A DNA stretch of 64,000 nt from Nesterenkonia sp. Act20 (GCF_019173455.1 NZ_JADPQH010000001.1:1580391-1644390); one strand, 5' to 3'. Positions 26,338 to 35,847 are shown, counted from the first letter of the stretch. Translations and numbers: made by a program. The notes: generated by a model from the letters alone, not told the origin.

Positions 26338-27051
26338 TCAGCCCTCGCTGAGGATGAACTCCTGCGGCTCCGAGCGGACTCCGCGCAGACTCACGGTCAG
26401 CTCGTAGCTGCCAGGGCTCAGCGAGCTGTCCGGCTGGGCGCAGTCCTCCGAAGAATCGGAGCGCGGCCAGGTGAAGTTCGCGCGTTCAACCTGCCCGGGC
26501 TCCAGCTTCACCTCGAGGTTCTCTCGAGACAGCGAGCACTCGGCAGTGGAGAAGACGATGGCACCGGCATGGGAGACGACGAATTCCTGTTCGGCGGTTC
26601 CCAGATCTGCGGTGCAGGCATAATCGGCGGAATTCTCCACCTCCATGACGAGCATCGGCGCGAATCCAGGCGCGTAGGACTCCGAACCCGTCTCTGCGCG
26701 GACCAGCAGATCACCGCTGCGGCAGCTGCCGTCCTCCGGAGCCTCGTCTTCAGATTCCTCGGACTCCGGAGCCTCGTTCCCAGAGTCCTCTGCGTCGGGG
26801 CTCTCCTCGCCGGAGCCGGTCGAGTCTCCCTCTTCGGGCTCTGCCTCGGAAGCTCCTTCGTCGGCGGAGCCGGAGACGCCGCCAGGTGCGGAGTTCGATC
26901 CATCCTCGGACTGGTCTTCGTCGCTGAACCAGCCGACCACGAGAAGTGTGAGCAGACCGCCGAGTGCCATCAGCAGTACGGCGAGGATTCCCACGAAGAT
27001 GCGACGACGCCTGTACACCTCGGCAGACTGCCGCCTTCGCTTCGAACCCAT
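26338..27051 (-). CDS. Membrane-anchored extracytoplasmic protein of unknown function
   Basis: A 237-residue protein. A basic N-terminus (GSKRRRQSAEVYRRRR) precedes one transmembrane helix (about 18-42), then a Ser/Glu/Asp-rich acidic linker (about 44-108) and a C-terminal beta-rich domain with four cysteines (SCRSGDLLV, DYACTADL, STAECSL, EDCAQP). This looks like a type II anchored surface protein with an immunoglobulin-like domain. The ATG is six bases after TAACCT (27058-27063, minus strand), another leaderless arrangement. Function unknown; no operon partner. Confidence 0.72.
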   Translation of the reverse strand: MGSKRRRQSAEVYRRRRIFVGILAVLLMALGGLLTLLVVGWFSDEDQSEDGSNSAPGGVSGSADEGASEAEPEEGDSTGSGEESPDAEDSGNEAPESEESEDEAPEDGSCRSGDLLVRAETGSESYAPGFAPMLVMEVENSADYACTADLGTAEQEFVVSHAGAIVFSTAECSLSRENLEVKLEPGQVERANFTWPRSDSSEDCAQPDSSLSPGSYELTVSLRGVRSEPQEFILSEG

Positions 27052-27086
27052 GGCCCCAGGTTAGCCGAGGTCACCGGGGGTGATTC

Positions 27087-27620
27087 TCAGCTGAGCAGCC
27101 GTTCCCGCAGTTCGCGCACCCGGAGGTGGATGTCGTCGCGGACAAGCTCCATTCGCTCGCGCCCCTCGATGCCGCGCTCACTGGGCTCATCGATCTCCCA
27201 GCGCTCAAGGGTGACCCCGTCGAGCTCCTCCACCTCGGCTTCGGCACCGATGACCACGACGTGCCCAGCCTCACGCATGGCTTCCGGCGTCAGCTGCGTG
27301 GGGGTCTCACCGGTGATGTCTGCGCCGATCTCCTGAAGCACCTCGGCGGAGAGCGCATTGATCTTCGAGCCGGGCTGTGTGCCAGCCGAGGAGACGACGA
27401 CGGCGCCTGCTTCTCCGGCGGCGGCCAGATCATGACGGAGCAGCCCGGCGGCCATCTGGGACTTGCCGCCGTTCTTCACACAGACGAAGAGCACCGCAGG
27501 GGTCTCGGTGCGCGGAGCCGCCGCGGCGACCGGAGCGATCTCCTCCTCAGCCCCGCGAACCGGCTGATCGGCGGGGTGGGTGGAGGCATCCTGGCTGTTC
27601 AGGGAGGCTCGTTCTGTCAC
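27087..27620 (-). CDS. Arsenate reductase-like low-molecular-weight phosphatase, single cysteine
   Basis: A 177-residue protein translated directly after ArsR (GTGA overlap). Residues 1-40 are a hydrophilic extension; the rest is the LMW tyrosine phosphatase/ArsC fold with loop VCVKNGGKSQMAAGLL and the acid segment WEIDEPSERG. The nucleophile loop reads C-V-K-N-G-G-K-S, so the usual Arg of CX5R is Lys. There is only one cysteine, so a disulfide relay within the protein is impossible and reduction would need an external thiol. It resembles the ArsC1-prime type proteins of corynebacterial ars operons. It may act as an arsenate reductase or have another role in the arsenic response. Confidence 0.8.
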   Translation of the reverse strand: MTERASLNSQDASTHPADQPVRGAEEEIAPVAAAAPRTETPAVLFVCVKNGGKSQMAAGLLRHDLAAAGEAGAVVVSSAGTQPGSKINALSAEVLQEIGADITGETPTQLTPEAMREAGHVVVIGAEAEVEELDGVTLERWEIDEPSERGIEGRERMELVRDDIHLRVRELRERLLS

Positions 27621-27955
27621 TGATCGGTCCTTTCGGTCATGGCGTGGAAGAGTTCGGGCAGCGCGCCCGGCACGAGAGAATAATAGGACCAGGTCCCGCG
27701 CTTCTCCCGGGAGAGGAAGCCGGCGTCGACCAGGACCTTGAGGTGGTGGGACACGGTGGGCTGACCCAGGCCCAGAGGTTCGGTGAGGTCGCAGACACAG
27801 GCCTCGCCCTTCTGCTCCGCGGCGATCAGCGTCAGCAGGGTGATCCGGTTGGGGTCGGCGAGCGCCTTGAAGCCCACGGCCAGCTCGGCAGCCTGCTCGG
27901 GATCGATGGAGACGGTTGCCAGCGCGGTAGCCTGGCAGTCGAGCTGAGTGGTCAT
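27617..27955 (-). CDS. arsR: ArsR-family arsenic-responsive repressor
   Basis: A 112-residue winged-helix repressor of the ArsR/SmtB family. The helix-turn-helix is GLGQPTVSHHLKVLVDAGFL; the arsenite site CVCDL lies just before it, with the recognition pattern known from E. coli ArsR. The wing is REKRGTWSYYSLV. The start at MTTQLD is chosen for an AAGGAGA ribosome site. It is divergent from acr3, and the intergenic region carries several palindromes likely to be its operators. Arsenite binding should release it and open both transcripts. Confidence 0.95.
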   Translation of the reverse strand: MTTQLDCQATALATVSIDPEQAAELAVGFKALADPNRITLLTLIAAEQKGEACVCDLTEPLGLGQPTVSHHLKVLVDAGFLSREKRGTWSYYSLVPGALPELFHAMTERTDQ

Positions 27956-27993
27956 GGCATCTCCTTCGATCCTGCTTGCAGCACAACGAAACG

Positions 27994-28051
27994 GATGGAT
28001 TGACATCCATCGATGTTTCTGACGATACTCGGAGCATCGAAGTTTGTCGAT
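27994..28051. promoter_or_regulatory. ars divergent promoter with candidate ArsR operators
   Basis: GATGGAT-TGAC-ATCCATC (27994-28011) and ATCGA-AGTTTG-TCGAT (28036-28051) are perfect interrupted palindromes. A promoter for acr3 is visible between them: TTGACA (28000-28005), 18 bases, GATACT (28024-28029). The first palindrome covers the -35 and the second the expected start site, a layout suited to repression. Confidence 0.6.
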
Positions 28052-28066
28052 CTCTTCAGGAGTGCC

Positions 28067-29194
28067 GTGAGTCAGTCTGCCCCGCCCGTCCCCGACACCT
28101 CAGCCGTGGTGGCCAAGCTCTCGCTCTTGGACCGATTCCTGCCGGTGTGGATCCTTGCCGCCATGGGACTGGGGCTCGCTCTGGGAGCCGTCGTTCCCCA
28201 GGTGGGCGTCGCGATGGAATCCATGGAGGTCGCCGGAGTCTCGCTTCCCATTGCGATCGGGCTGCTGGTGATGATGTATCCCGTGCTGGCCAAGGTCCGG
28301 TACAACGAGACCGGACGGGTGCTCACGGATAAGAAGCTCGTGGTCACCTCCTTGCTGATCAACTGGCTGCTGGCACCCGCCTTCATGTTCGTCCTGGCCT
28401 GGGTCTTCCTGCCCGATCTGCCGGAGTATCGGACCGGTCTGATCATCGTGGGCCTCGCCCGCTGCATCGCAATGGTGCTGATCTGGAATGACCTCGCCTG
28501 CGGGGACCGCGAGGCGGCCGCCGTGCTGGTCGCGATCAACTCGGTCTTCCAGGTGTTCATGTTCGGGGTCCTGGGCTGGTTCTACCTCCAGGTGCTGCCC
28601 AGCTGGTTGGGCCTGGAGACCACGTCCGCGGAGTTCTCCATCGTCGCCATCACCGTCTCGGTGCTGGTCTTCCTCGGCATACCCCTGGTCGCCGGGTTCC
28701 TGACCCGCACGCTGGGCGAACGCGTCCGCGGCCGCGAGTACTACGAGTCCAAGGTTCTGCCGAAGATCGGTCCTTGGGCGCTCTACGGCCTCCTCTTCAC
28801 CATCGTGGTGCTGTTCGCCCTGCAGGGTGAACAGGTGCTGACCAACCCCTTGGACGTGGCGCGGATCGCGCTGCCGCTGCTGGTCTACTTCGTGGTGATC
28901 TTCGGCGCCTCCATGGTCATCGGCTGGCTGCTGCGGATGGGCTACGAGCGCACCACCACCCTGTCCTTCACCGCCGCCGGCAACAACTTCGAACTCGCCA
29001 TCGCTGTATCCATCGCAACCTTCGGAGCCACCAGCGGACAGGCGCTGGCCGGCGTCGTGGGCCCGCTGATCGAGGTCCCCGTCCTCGTCGCCCTGGTCTA
29101 TGTCGCGCTCTGGACCCGGCGGTTCTTCACCGGCTCCAAGACCCCCGCCGATCAGGTCGGCGCCATGGCCGCGACTCCCCCACACTCCGTCTGA
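28067..29194 (+). CDS. acr3: Arsenite efflux transporter, Acr3 family
   Basis: A 375-residue ten-helix permease exporting arsenite. Family signatures: GLARCIAMVLIWNDLACGD with the essential Cys, AINSVFQVFMFGVLGWFY in part (SVFQVFMFGVLG), and TAAGNNFELAIAVSIATFG. GTG at VSQSAPP is selected because AGGAG lies four bases upstream; an ATG 18 codons earlier would lie inside the promoter. It is followed 50 bases later by a canonical arsC. Often named arsB in actinobacteria, although it is not of the E. coli ArsB family. Confidence 0.95.
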   Translation: MSQSAPPVPDTSAVVAKLSLLDRFLPVWILAAMGLGLALGAVVPQVGVAMESMEVAGVSLPIAIGLLVMMYPVLAKVRYNETGRVLTDKKLVVTSLLINWLLAPAFMFVLAWVFLPDLPEYRTGLIIVGLARCIAMVLIWNDLACGDREAAAVLVAINSVFQVFMFGVLGWFYLQVLPSWLGLETTSAEFSIVAITVSVLVFLGIPLVAGFLTRTLGERVRGREYYESKVLPKIGPWALYGLLFTIVVLFALQGEQVLTNPLDVARIALPLLVYFVVIFGASMVIGWLLRMGYERTTTLSFTAAGNNFELAIAVSIATFGATSGQALAGVVGPLIEVPVLVALVYVALWTRRFFTGSKTPADQVGAMAATPPHSV

Positions 29195-29244
29195 TCGCTT
29201 CCACTGAGCTGACCCCCACCACCACATTCTCCGGGAGGAGACCC

Positions 29245-29655
29245 ATGAACAGCCCTAAGCCCTCCGTGCTCTTCGTCTGTGTCCACAACGCTGGACGATC
29301 TCAGATGGCGGCTGGATTCCTGCGGGAGATTGCGGGAGATTCCGTGGAGGTCTTCTCCGGCGGAACTGCGCCTAAGGACTCCGTGAATCCCGTTGCCGTG
29401 GAAGCGATGGGCGAACTGGGAATCGACATCTCCGAGAACCTGCCGAAGAAGCTCACCGATGATGCAGTGAAACAGTCAGACGTAGTCATCACCATGGGCT
29501 GTGGTGACGAATGCCCCTTCTACCCCGGCAAACGCTACGAGGACTGGCAGCTCGATGACCCGGCAGGCCAGAACATCGAACAGGTACGCACCATCCGAGA
29601 TGACATCAGGGGCCGGGTCCAGGAACTGGTGGGCTCACTGAACGTGGAGGTCTGA
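29245..29655 (+). CDS. arsC: Arsenate reductase, LMW-phosphatase type
   Basis: A 136-residue ArsC reducing arsenate to arsenite for Acr3 export. The catalytic loop is canonical, FVCVHNAGRSQMAAGF (CX5RS), and a second cysteine pair lies in TMGCGDECPFYPG, followed by the acid DWQLDDPAG. This is the ArsC group found in mycothiol-containing actinobacteria or, with internal cysteines, thioredoxin-linked enzymes; which partner is used cannot be told. GGGAGGAG is an excellent ribosome site. It is the second gene of the acr3 operon. Confidence 0.94.
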   Translation: MNSPKPSVLFVCVHNAGRSQMAAGFLREIAGDSVEVFSGGTAPKDSVNPVAVEAMGELGIDISENLPKKLTDDAVKQSDVVITMGCGDECPFYPGKRYEDWQLDDPAGQNIEQVRTIRDDIRGRVQELVGSLNVEV

Positions 29656-29703
29656 AGCGTTCACGCGCCAAGGCCGATGCGGCGGGTCTCTAGACTCAAG
29701 GCG

Positions 29704-30714
29704 ATGACATCTCCTGCCACGACCGACGACACGCGCCCGACCGTTCCTGGGTCAGGCCCCCGGGCTGCCCCCGCCACGGCCACTGCCGCAGCCCGGGCGG
29801 ACCTCGTGTTCACCCCGGAGCCCATGCTGGTCCATGAGCGCGTGATCGACTGGTTCGAGGTCCACGCCAGGGATCTGCCCTGGCGAGCCCCCGAATGTTC
29901 CCCCTGGGGCGTCATGGTCAGTGAGGTCATGCTCCAGCAGACCCCGGTGGTGCGCGTCCTGCCGCGCTGGCGGGACTGGATGCAGCGCTGGCCCCGTCCG
30001 GTCGATCTTGCTCAGGCTCCGACGGCCGAGGTGCTCACGGCCTGGGACCGGCTGGGCTATCCGCGTCGGGCGCTGCGCCTGCAGGCCGCGGCCCAGGCGA
30101 TGGTCGAGCGGCACTCCGGTGAGGTGCCCGACACCGCCGAGGCGCTGCGTGAGCTGCCAGGTGTAGGGGAATACACCGCCGCCGCCGTGGCCTGCTTCGC
30201 GTTCAACCAGCCCGAGGTCGTGGTCGACACCAACATCCGCCGCGTGCACGCCCGCGCGTTCACCGGAGATGCGCTTCCCGGCAAGACCTACACCTCCGCG
30301 CAGCGCAAGCTCGCCGTCGAGCTGATGCCGGCCACAGCGCCCGACGGCGGAGCAACTGCCTGCGCCTGGAACGCCTCGGCCATGGAGCTCGGGGCGCTGA
30401 TCTGCACCGCTCGCGCTCCCCAGTGCGAGATCTGCCCCGTGGCGGATCTCTGCGCCTGGAGGGCTGCCGGATCCCCGGCCCCCACCGAGGAGCAGCAGAC
30501 CCGTGGGCAGGGCTGGGCCGGGACCGACCGGCAGGTGCGAGGAGCCATCATGGCCGTGCTGCGCACAGGAGATGCCGTGGAGCGAGACGAGCTGCTGGAG
30601 GCTCTCCCGCTTCCCGAGGCCTCAGCCGAGCAGCGCGCGCGCTGCCTGGATTCACTGATCGGTGACGGGCTCGCCGCGCAGACAGAAACCCGCGTCAGTC
30701 TGCCCGGAGCCTAG
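29704..30714 (+). CDS. mutY: A/G-specific adenine glycosylase
   Basis: A 336-residue base-excision repair enzyme removing adenine opposite 8-oxoguanine. The HhH motif LPGVGEYTAAAVACFAF ends in the catalytic region VDTNIRRV; MLQQTPVVRVLPRW is the family motif, and the iron-sulfur cluster pattern CTARAPQCEICPVADLC is complete. A Thr/Ala/Pro-rich 40-residue extension precedes the domain, and the C-terminal NUDIX-like domain is short. The ATG follows the hexamer TAGACT (29691-29696) by seven bases, so a leaderless message is probable and the nine earlier in-frame codons are excluded. Converges on radA. Confidence 0.93.
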   Translation: MTSPATTDDTRPTVPGSGPRAAPATATAAARADLVFTPEPMLVHERVIDWFEVHARDLPWRAPECSPWGVMVSEVMLQQTPVVRVLPRWRDWMQRWPRPVDLAQAPTAEVLTAWDRLGYPRRALRLQAAAQAMVERHSGEVPDTAEALRELPGVGEYTAAAVACFAFNQPEVVVDTNIRRVHARAFTGDALPGKTYTSAQRKLAVELMPATAPDGGATACAWNASAMELGALICTARAPQCEICPVADLCAWRAAGSPAPTEEQQTRGQGWAGTDRQVRGAIMAVLRTGDAVERDELLEALPLPEASAEQRARCLDSLIGDGLAAQTETRVSLPGA

Positions 30715-30742
30715 GCGCTGACTCGGCTGAGCCTTCTACGGA

Positions 30743-32161
30743 TCAGCTGGACTGACCGCCGTCGAGGACCAGGCTCAGCGCCTCGGAGAGAGAGCCCACC
30801 TCGCGGACCCGCAGGCCCTCAGGCACCGCTTCCTTCTCGGTCCCGGTGGACTTCCGCGGGACGATGGCGTGGGTGAATCCCAGCCGCTGAGCCTCCTCCA
30901 ATCGTTGACGGAGCCCGGGCACAGGGCGCACCTCCCCCGCGAGACCGACCTCACCGAAGGCCACGAAACGATTCGGCAGCGGCTTCTCCAACGCAGCAGA
31001 GGCCACCGCCAGGGCTATGGAAAGATCCGCCGCCGGCTCGGTGATCTTGACTCCACCGACCGTGGCCACGTAGGCCTCGGACTTCATGAGAGCGGTCAGC
31101 TTCGCCCGGCGCTGCAGCACCGCCAGCAGCATCGAGACGCGCGGCGAATCCAGCCCCGAGACGGCCCGGCGCGGCTGTGCTGCCTGAGATTCGGCAACCA
31201 GCGCCTGGACCTCGGCGGTGAGCGGGCGCCGACCCTCCAGGGTGATGGTGATGCAGGTGCCCGGAACGCGCTCGGTCATCGCCGAGACGAAGAGGCCGCT
31301 GGGATCGGCGAGCGAGGTGAGCCCGTCCTCGTTGAGGTCGAAGCAGCCCACGTCATCGGTGGGTCCGTAGCGGTTCTTCACCGCGCGGAGCAGGCGCAGC
31401 CGGGAGTGCCGATCTCCTTCGAACTGGCAGACCACGTCCACCAGGTGCTCCAGCATCCGGGGTCCGGCGATGTTGCCGTCCTTGGTCACATGCCCGACCA
31501 GGATGGTGGTCATGTTCTTGCGCTTCGCGGCCTCAATCATGGAGGCCGTGACCTCGCGGATCTGGGTCACCCCACCTGCGGCGCCGTCCACCTCGGCGGA
31601 GGAGAAGGTCTGCACCGAGTCCATGATGGTCAGCTGCGGGGAGAGCTTCTCCACCTGACCCAGCGCCTGGCCGAGATCAGACTCGGCGGCGAGGTAGAGA
31701 CCGTCGGAGATGGCGTCGATGCGCTCGGCGCGCTTCTTCACCTGGGCGGCCGACTCCTCTCCGGTCATGTAGAGCACCGGTGAGCTGGTGTGCGCCCGTG
31801 CCACGGCAGCGGCTACCTGCAGCAGCAGCGTGGACTTTCCGACCCCGGGTTCGCCGGCCATGAGAATTACGGCCCCCGGGACCAGGCCTCCGCCCAGGAC
31901 GCGGTCCAGCTCCCCGATCGACGTGGGTCGGAACTCGGCCTCGGAGGCATCCACCTCATGGATGACCCGCGCTGGGGTGGCGAGCTGACTGGCCGCCCTC
32001 GTCCTGGATGTGACCTGGCCCTTCTCCTCCACGGAGCCCCAGGCCTGGCATTCGGGGCAGCGGCCGACCCACTTGACGGTCTGCCAACCACATTCGGTGC
32101 ATTCGAAAGCTGGGGACCCCTTGGAGCGCGAGCTGCTCCGTGAAGCGGTGCGAGTTGCCAT
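30743..32161 (-). CDS. radA: DNA repair protein RadA
   Basis: A 472-residue recombination helicase that promotes branch migration. Order: zinc finger (CTECGWQTVKWVGRCPECQAW, four cysteines), ATPase with Walker A GEPGVGKST, the RadA motif KNRYGPTDD, and a C-terminal Lon-protease-like domain (about 300-460) with EVGLAGEVRPV. The start at MATRTA is preceded by AGGAGA and also lies seven bases after TAACGT (32169-32174, minus strand), so either a short leader or leaderless start is possible. Monocistronic. Confidence 0.96.
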   Translation of the reverse strand: MATRTASRSSSRSKGSPAFECTECGWQTVKWVGRCPECQAWGSVEEKGQVTSRTRAASQLATPARVIHEVDASEAEFRPTSIGELDRVLGGGLVPGAVILMAGEPGVGKSTLLLQVAAAVARAHTSSPVLYMTGEESAAQVKKRAERIDAISDGLYLAAESDLGQALGQVEKLSPQLTIMDSVQTFSSAEVDGAAGGVTQIREVTASMIEAAKRKNMTTILVGHVTKDGNIAGPRMLEHLVDVVCQFEGDRHSRLRLLRAVKNRYGPTDDVGCFDLNEDGLTSLADPSGLFVSAMTERVPGTCITITLEGRRPLTAEVQALVAESQAAQPRRAVSGLDSPRVSMLLAVLQRRAKLTALMKSEAYVATVGGVKITEPAADLSIALAVASAALEKPLPNRFVAFGEVGLAGEVRPVPGLRQRLEEAQRLGFTHAIVPRKSTGTEKEAVPEGLRVREVGSLSEALSLVLDGGQSS

Positions 32162-32272
32162 GTCTCCTACGTTACCGCCGGGCACTGACATATTCCGGCG
32201 CACCTGCTGCCCGCCTCAGGCGGACCCCGTACGATGCTCGGAGCCCCATCCCTGCCGACTCTCAGGAGATCC

Positions 32273-32731
32273 GTGTTCCGCTCCCCCAAGATCTTCTTCC
32301 GTGTGCTGGCCTTCGCCGAGGCGGTGTCCTGGACCCTGCTCATCGGCGGGATGATCCTGCGCGCCACCAACGACCTTGACATCGCAGTGAGCATCGGCGG
32401 AGGCATCCACGGCTTCGTGTTCCTGGCCTATGGAGCCACTGCCGTGATCGTCGCGAAGAATCAGCGCTGGTCCCCCGGGCCGACGGCTATCGCGCTGATC
32501 AGCGCCATCATCCCCTACGCGACCATCCCGGTGGATCTGTGGCTCGCGCGCAGCGGTCGCCTCGACGGGCCATGGCGCACCGCGGCCACCGCCGATCCCA
32601 AGGATCACAGCTGGCATGACCGAGCACTGCGAGTGCTGCTGCAGAAGCCTGCGCTGATCGGCGGGGGGCTGGCCGGCGTCGTCGTCCTGGTGTTCGTGGC
32701 GCTGCTGGTGATCGGCCCACCCGGCTCCTGA
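32273..32731 (+). CDS. DUF3817 membrane protein
   Basis: A 152-residue integral membrane protein with about four helices, matching DUF3817: VLAFAEAVSWTLLIGGM, GGGIHGFVFLAYG, and IPYATIPVDLWLARSG. The GTG at VFRSPKIF is chosen because AGGAG lies four bases upstream. Function is unknown in the family. It converges on clpC and is followed by a terminator hairpin. Confidence 0.88.
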   Translation: MFRSPKIFFRVLAFAEAVSWTLLIGGMILRATNDLDIAVSIGGGIHGFVFLAYGATAVIVAKNQRWSPGPTAIALISAIIPYATIPVDLWLARSGRLDGPWRTAATADPKDHSWHDRALRVLLQKPALIGGGLAGVVVLVFVALLVIGPPGS

Positions 32732-32788
32732 ACCACCGCCCATGCGCGCGCGGGGGCACCCGAGCCGGAGGGTGCGATGCCGCAGAGA

Positions 32789-32830
32789 TGAGTGAAGCGC
32801 CGCCGGAAGATTCCGACGGCGCTTCACTCA
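32789..32830. terminator. Terminator hairpin between DUF3817 gene and clpC
   Basis: Fourteen perfect pairs (from 32789 and from 32830), one mismatch, then five more pairs around a two-base turn, with no T run. It lies between two convergent stops and can serve both. Confidence 0.75.
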
Positions 32831-32860
32831 GGGGGACCGCAAGGGTCCGGCTGAGCCTGC

Positions 32861-35377
32861 TCAGCTCTCGATCGCGGCGGGCTCCTCAGCTGCCTCGATC
32901 TGATCCTGCGGCTCATGCCACTCGAAGGAGAGCTTGCGCTCGCGTCCTTCGCCCGTGACACCGATCTCGATGCCGGCACCGTGGGGGATCTCGCCGTAGA
33001 GGATCCGCTCGGAGAGCTCGTCCTCGATCAGGGTCTGGATGGTGCGGCGCAGCGGCCGGGCACCCATCGCCGGATCGTAGCCGGTCTCCGCGAGGAACAC
33101 TCGAGCTGGCTGGGTGACCTCGAGGGTCATCGCCTGTTCGGAGAGCCTGGTGCGCAGACGGTTCACGAACAGATCCACGATCTGGACGATCTCCTCCTGC
33201 TTCAGCTGCGGGAAGACGATGGTGTCGTCCACGCGGTTGAGGAACTCGGGCCGGAAGTGCTGGCGCAGCTCCTGGCTGACCGTGGCCTTCATCCGCTCAT
33301 AGTTGGTCGTGGTGTCTTCACTGGAGGTGAAGCCGGTCATCACGCCCTTGGAGATGTCCCGGGTGCCCAGGTTCGTGGTCATGATGATCACGGTGTTCTT
33401 GAAGTCCACCACGCGGCCCTGCGAGTCGGTGAGTCGACCGTCCTCGAGGATCTGCAAAAGGGAGTTGAACAGATCCGCGTGAGCCTTCTCGACCTCGTCG
33501 AAGAGCACCACGGAGAAGGGACGACGCCGCACCTTCTCGGTGAGCTGTCCACCCTCTTCGTAGCCCACATAGCCTGGAGGGGCGCCGAAGAGCCGTGAGA
33601 CGGTGTGCTTCTCGGAGAATTCGGACATGTCCAGGGTGATGAGTGCCTCTTCGTCACCGAAGAGGAACTCGGCCAGGGACTTGGCCAGCTCGGTCTTGCC
33701 GACGCCCGTGGGTCCGGCGAAGATGAACGAGCCCGAGGGCCGGTTCGGGTCCTTCAGCCCGGCTCGGGTGCGGCGGATGGCCCGGGACAGGGATTTCACT
33801 GCCTCGTCCTGACCGATGACCCGCTTGTGCAGCTCCTCCTCCATGCGGCGGAGGCGATCCGACTCCTGCTCGGTGAGCTTGAACACCGGGATACCGGTGG
33901 AGAAGGCGAGCACCTCAGCGATCAGATCAGCATCGACCTCGGCGATCTCATCGTTCGAGCTCGACTTCCAGGCATCTTCCTTCGCCTGACGCTCCTCGAC
34001 AAGCTTCTGCTCCTTGTCACGCAGGCTGGCAGCACCCTCGAAGTCCTGGGCGTCGATGGCGGATTCCTTCTCCCGCCGGACATCCTCGATCTTCGCGTCG
34101 AACTCCTTGAGCTCCGGCGGGGCCGTCATCTTCTGGATGCGCAGCCGGGCACCGGCCTCATCGATCAGGTCGATGGCCTTGTCCGGCAGGAAGCGGTCAT
34201 TGATATAGCGGTTGGCCAGCGAGGCGGCTGCTTCGAGCGCCTCCTCGGTGATGGAGACCTTATGGTGCGCCTCGTAGCGGTCGCGCAGACCGCGGAGGAT
34301 CTGCACGGTCACCTCGACCGAGGGCTCCTCCACCTGGATCGGCTGGAAGCGACGCTCCAGCGCAGCATCCTTCTCGATGTGCTTGCGGTACTCATCGAGC
34401 GTGGTCGCACCGATGGTCTGCAGCTCACCGCGGGCCAGCAGGGGCTTGAGGATGTTAGCGGCGTCGATGGCGCCCTCGGCGGCACCCGCACCGACAAGGG
34501 TGTGGATCTCATCGATGAACAAGATGATGTCCCCGCGGGTGCGGATCTCCTTGAGCACCTTTTTCAGCCGCTCTTCGAAGTCACCGCGGTAGCGCGAACC
34601 GGCCACCAGGGACCCGAGGTCAAGCGTGTAGAGCTGCTTGTCCTTGAGCAGCTCCGGCACATCGCCGTTGACGATGGCCTGCGCCAGGCCCTCGACGACG
34701 GCGGTCTTGCCGACACCGGGCTCACCGATCAGCACCGGGTTGTTCTTGGTGCGGCGGGACAGCACCTGCATCACGCGCTCACGCTCGTAGTCGCGGCCCA
34801 CCACCGGGTCCAGCTGCGCCTCTCGGGCGGCTGCGGTGAGGTTGCGACCGAACTGATCCAGCACCACCGAACCTGCGGGGGTGCCCTCATTCGAGCTGGA
34901 CTGTCCGACGCCGGCTCCGGCCTTCTCCTGGTTGCCCCCGGAGTAGCCGGAGAGCAGCTGGATGACCTGCTGGCGGACCTTGTTGAGGTCGGCATTGAGC
35001 TCCACCAGGACCTGGGCTGCGACACCCTCGCCCTCGCGGATCAGCCCGAGCAGGATGTGCTCGGTGCCGATGTAGTTGTGGCCCAGCTGGAGCGCCTCGC
35101 GCAGCGAGAGCTCCAGGACCTTCTTGGCGCGCGGGGTGAAGGGGATGTGACCGCTCGGCGCATTCTGGCCGGGACCGATCTTCTCCTGCACCTTTTCGCG
35201 CACGCCGGTCAGTGAGATGTCCAGCGACTCAAGGGCCTTGGCCGCGACACCCTCACCTTCATGGATGAGACCGAGCAGAATGTGCTCGGTGCCGATGTAA
35301 TTGTGGTTCAGCATGCGTGCCTCTTCTTGGGCAAGCACAACCACGCGCCGGGCGCGATCAGTAAATCTCTCGAACAT
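32861..35377 (-). CDS. clpC: ClpC AAA+ chaperone/protease ATPase
   Basis: An 838-residue unfoldase delivering proteins to ClpP. Domains in order: two Clp-N repeats ([15 protein letters not shown] and again [15 protein letters not shown]), AAA1 with Walker [10 protein letters not shown], a UVR/middle coiled-coil region (about 425-465), AAA2 with GPTGVGKTE, and the C-terminal D2-small domain. A GTG six bases upstream of the ATG lies at better spacing from AGGAG, so the protein may carry two further residues; [11 protein letters not shown] is the conserved family start. Ordered next to lsr2 and lysS as in most actinobacteria. Confidence 0.97.
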   Translation of the reverse strand: MFERFTDRARRVVVLAQEEARMLNHNYIGTEHILLGLIHEGEGVAAKALESLDISLTGVREKVQEKIGPGQNAPSGHIPFTPRAKKVLELSLREALQLGHNYIGTEHILLGLIREGEGVAAQVLVELNADLNKVRQQVIQLLSGYSGGNQEKAGAGVGQSSSNEGTPAGSVVLDQFGRNLTAAAREAQLDPVVGRDYERERVMQVLSRRTKNNPVLIGEPGVGKTAVVEGLAQAIVNGDVPELLKDKQLYTLDLGSLVAGSRYRGDFEERLKKVLKEIRTRGDIILFIDEIHTLVGAGAAEGAIDAANILKPLLARGELQTIGATTLDEYRKHIEKDAALERRFQPIQVEEPSVEVTVQILRGLRDRYEAHHKVSITEEALEAAASLANRYINDRFLPDKAIDLIDEAGARLRIQKMTAPPELKEFDAKIEDVRREKESAIDAQDFEGAASLRDKEQKLVEERQAKEDAWKSSSNDEIAEVDADLIAEVLAFSTGIPVFKLTEQESDRLRRMEEELHKRVIGQDEAVKSLSRAIRRTRAGLKDPNRPSGSFIFAGPTGVGKTELAKSLAEFLFGDEEALITLDMSEFSEKHTVSRLFGAPPGYVGYEEGGQLTEKVRRRPFSVVLFDEVEKAHADLFNSLLQILEDGRLTDSQGRVVDFKNTVIIMTTNLGTRDISKGVMTGFTSSEDTTTNYERMKATVSQELRQHFRPEFLNRVDDTIVFPQLKQEEIVQIVDLFVNRLRTRLSEQAMTLEVTQPARVFLAETGYDPAMGARPLRRTIQTLIEDELSERILYGEIPHGAGIEIGVTGEGRERKLSFEWHEPQDQIEAAEEPAAIES

Positions 35378-35477
35378 AGCCACAGACACTCCTAGCGTTG
35401 GTGCTCTGCCTCAAGGCTACGGGCCTTCCGCGGCCGCGTCGCCGCTGTTCGCCATAGGGGAAAGTCCTCCCGGACAT

Positions 35478-35521
35478 GCGTGGAGCCCGGCACAGCGTCA
35501 TGCTGCATCCGGGCTCCACGC
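35478..35521. terminator. lsr2 terminator hairpin
   Basis: A perfect 13-base inverted repeat (35478-35490, 35509-35521) whose loop holds a further CAGC/GCTG pairing. It lies 24 bases after the lsr2 stop on the minus strand and before the clpC promoter. Confidence 0.78.
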
Positions 35522-35544
35522 AGAACGGAGAAAAGTTTGGTGCT

Positions 35545-35847
35545 TTATCGCTTCTTGGCGTTGCGATAGGCCTCAACGATGTCGCGGTGCAAGCGACCTC
35601 GGCTGGAGACCTGATATCCATTCTTCACGGCCCAGTCACGAATCTGACGGGCCTCGTTCTGCGGGGAGGGCGGGGCGATGGCCCGACCCTTCCGGATGTA
35701 CTTCTTGAGCGTCTCGCGGAGCTCCTTGGCATGGTCATCGCTGAGATCTATCTCATAAAACCTGGAGTCCAGGCCGAATGTGACAGTCTCCTTGGCTTCG
35801 CTGCCGTCAAGGTCATCAACGAGAACTACTTCTACCTTTTGAGCCAT
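35545..35847 (-). CDS. lsr2: Lsr2 nucleoid-associated silencing protein
   Basis: A 100-residue H-NS-like protein that bridges DNA and silences AT-rich genes. The N-terminal dimerisation part (AQKVEVVLVDDLDGSEAKE) and the C-terminal DNA-binding helix pair with the AT-hook-like RGR in NGYQVSSRGRLHRDIVEAY are both intact; the spacer is short. The start at MAQKVE fits the family and a TGAGGTGT region upstream. The gene is preceded by the most AT-rich stretch of the window, a likely site of self-binding. Confidence 0.96.
   Translation of the reverse strand: MAQKVEVVLVDDLDGSEAKETVTFGLDSRFYEIDLSDDHAKELRETLKKYIRKGRAIAPPSPQNEARQIRDWAVKNGYQVSSRGRLHRDIVEAYRNAKKR

Noticed and set aside
33605-35215. 536-codon plus-strand frame opposite clpC
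   Set aside because: Antisense shadow; no start signal or family.
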